Shown here: piece by piece, positions 45,512 through 46,454 of the stretch
Position numbering within the stretch: the first letter of the stretch is position 1
Layout: every line of letters starts with the position of its first letter
NCBI GenBank assembly: GCA_963784195.1
Contig: CAWARA010000014.1
Coordinates: 1 to 46,454 of the forward strand
Origin: CAVQAH01 sp963784195
GTDB taxonomy: Bacteria; Acidobacteriota; Vicinamibacteria; Vicinamibacterales; 2-12-FULL-66-21
DNA length: 46,454 bases
Direction: 5' to 3'
Made by a program: the position numbers and the translations under genes
Notes under the pieces: model-generated
What the model was told of the DNA's origin: nothing
Seen by the model: the letters and a program-made list of their open reading frames with translations, nothing else
The model's database searches: none

Positions 45512-46454
45512 ATGACATCGCTCCCGATACCCAGCTCTCGCCAATTCCGTGCTCCAGACAATCGGCCGCACGCCATTGGTCCGGCTGCACGGGCTCGTGC
45601 CGCCGGGCTCCGCAGACGTCGTCGTCAAGCTCAGGTCCTTCGACCGACAGGGTCGTACAAGGACCGAATGGCGCTCGCGATGATTGACGGCGCCGAACGG
45701 CGAGGCGCCTTGCGACCGGGCATGCGCGTCGTCGAGTTCACAGGCGGCAGCACGGGTTCGTCCCTGGCGATGGTCTGTGCGATGAAGGGTACCAGTTCCA
45801 TCCGTTGTCATCGGACGCCTTCGCGGTGGAGAAACTCGACACGATGCGCGCCTTCGGCGCCGACCTCGAGGTCGTGCCGAGCGACGAGGAGAAGGGACGC
45901 CGGCGATTTCGACCGCTTCAAGGCCCGGATCGCCGAGCTCACAAAAGATCCGAATACGTTCTGGACAGATCAGTCCAACAACGCCGACGCACTCGAAGGC
46001 TAGCCAATATCGGCCGCGAATTAGTCGACCAGATCGGCCGCGTCGATGCGTTCGTCGGGGCCGTCGGCACCGCGGGCATGCTGGTCGGTGTCTCGAACGC
46101 CTGCGGCAGGCTGGCGCGGCCACGCGCATCATCGCGCTCGAGCCAGCCACCTCACCAGTCCTCACAGCAGGAAAGAGTGGGCCGCACCGGGTCGAGGGCA
46201 CGGCGGCGGGCTTCCGGCCGCCGCACCTGATCGAAGGGTCGTTCGATGAGGCGAGGGCAATCGAGCGAGGACGAAGGGCGCGCGATGGTGCGGCGGGCGG
46301 CAAAAGAGGAAGGGGTGTTCGCGGGGACATCGACCGGCCTCAATCTGGTGGGCGCGCTTCAGATTCGCGCGCAAGCTCGGACCAGGCCGAATCGTGGCGA
46401 CGGTGGCCGTCGACACCGGACTCAAGTACCTCGCCGGAGATTTGTACCAAGTAG
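45512..46454 (+). pseudogene. PLP-dependent cysteine synthase/cystathionine-beta-synthase-like gene, many frameshifts, reaches window end
   Basis: Fold-type II PLP enzyme, which would make cysteine from an activated serine and sulfide or a related beta-replacement product. Recognisable blocks appear in changing frames: LQTIGRTPLVRLHGLVPPGS; PTGSYKDRMALAMIDGAERR with the PLP Lys (codon 45659-45661); VEFTGGSTGSSLAMVCAMKG (phosphate loop); LDTMRAFGADLEVVPSDE; DQIGRVDAFVGAVGTAGMLV; EEGVFAGTSTGLNLVGALQ; and LGPGRIVATVAVDTGLKYLA near the end. At least four indels are needed to join them. The order is complete, so the density of errors near the window end suggests poor sequence. The stop lies at or just beyond 46454. 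Confidence 0.78.

Overview
The window is a GC-rich bacterial chromosome segment. Its gene families fit Acidobacteriota, probably Vicinamibacteria: ADOP-type MacB/FtsX permeases without a partner ATPase, Oar-like TonB-dependent receptors with a carboxypeptidase-regulatory-like N-terminus, a sigma/anti-sigma/CHAT-TPR cassette, PEGA and HAF-repeat proteins, a PEP-CTERM remnant and a large Asp-box (BNR/sortilin-like) exoprotein. This assignment is an inference from family content; there is no rRNA or marker gene in the window.

Layout. 1-2.3 kb: broken ADOP permease running off the left edge. 2.46-2.73 kb: a palindromic element abutting the 3' remnant of a RibD/DHFR-like reductase. 3.1-7.8 kb: sigma factor, membrane anti-sigma-like protein, CHAT-TPR protease-like protein. 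7.8-9.5 kb: heptanucleotide arrays on both sides of a CAP-domain lipoprotein. 9.7-16.5 kb: TonB receptor, a 12-13 nt repeat array, and a complete aapJQMP-type amino-acid ABC transporter. 16.7-22.9 kb: PEGA protein, lipid kinase, second TonB receptor with a clear terminator, HAF-repeat protein. 23.2-23.7 kb: a mosaic of gene debris, including short duplicated pieces of a neighbouring permease and the neighbouring receptor. 23.7-24.2 kb: putative RHH/AT-hook-like regulator. 24.6-29.1 kb: tight operon FkbH-like HAD enzyme, acyl carrier protein, MBOAT acyltransferase, SGNH-like protein. 29.1-31.7 kb: intact ADOP permease. 31.8-37.8 kb: repeat array, DinB-family protein, SulP transporter divergent from an ArsR regulator, 1006-residue Asp-box protein. 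37.8-38.2 kb: elaborate nested palindromes. 38.2-39.3 kb: hypothetical protein, second copy of the palindromic element, VOC protein. 39.7-42.9 kb: glycosyltransferase and amylo-alpha-1,6-glucosidase pair. 43.0-46.4 kb: another ADOP permease and a PLP-dependent cysteine synthase-like gene, both frameshifted.

The most interesting system is the FkbH/ACP/MBOAT/SGNH operon. It has the architecture of the Dlt teichoic-acid D-alanylation system (ligase, carrier, DltB, DltD), but an FkbH-type glyceryl-loading enzyme replaces the amino-acid ligase. That suggests export of a three-carbon acid (glyceryl or similar) onto a surface glycan.

A major caveat: at least eleven genes carry frameshifts, some several each, while 29.1-42.9 kb is free of them. 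Several are resolved by removing a single extra C, which looks more like assembly or base-calling error than mass pseudogenisation. Frameshifted genes are given as one feature spanning all frames.
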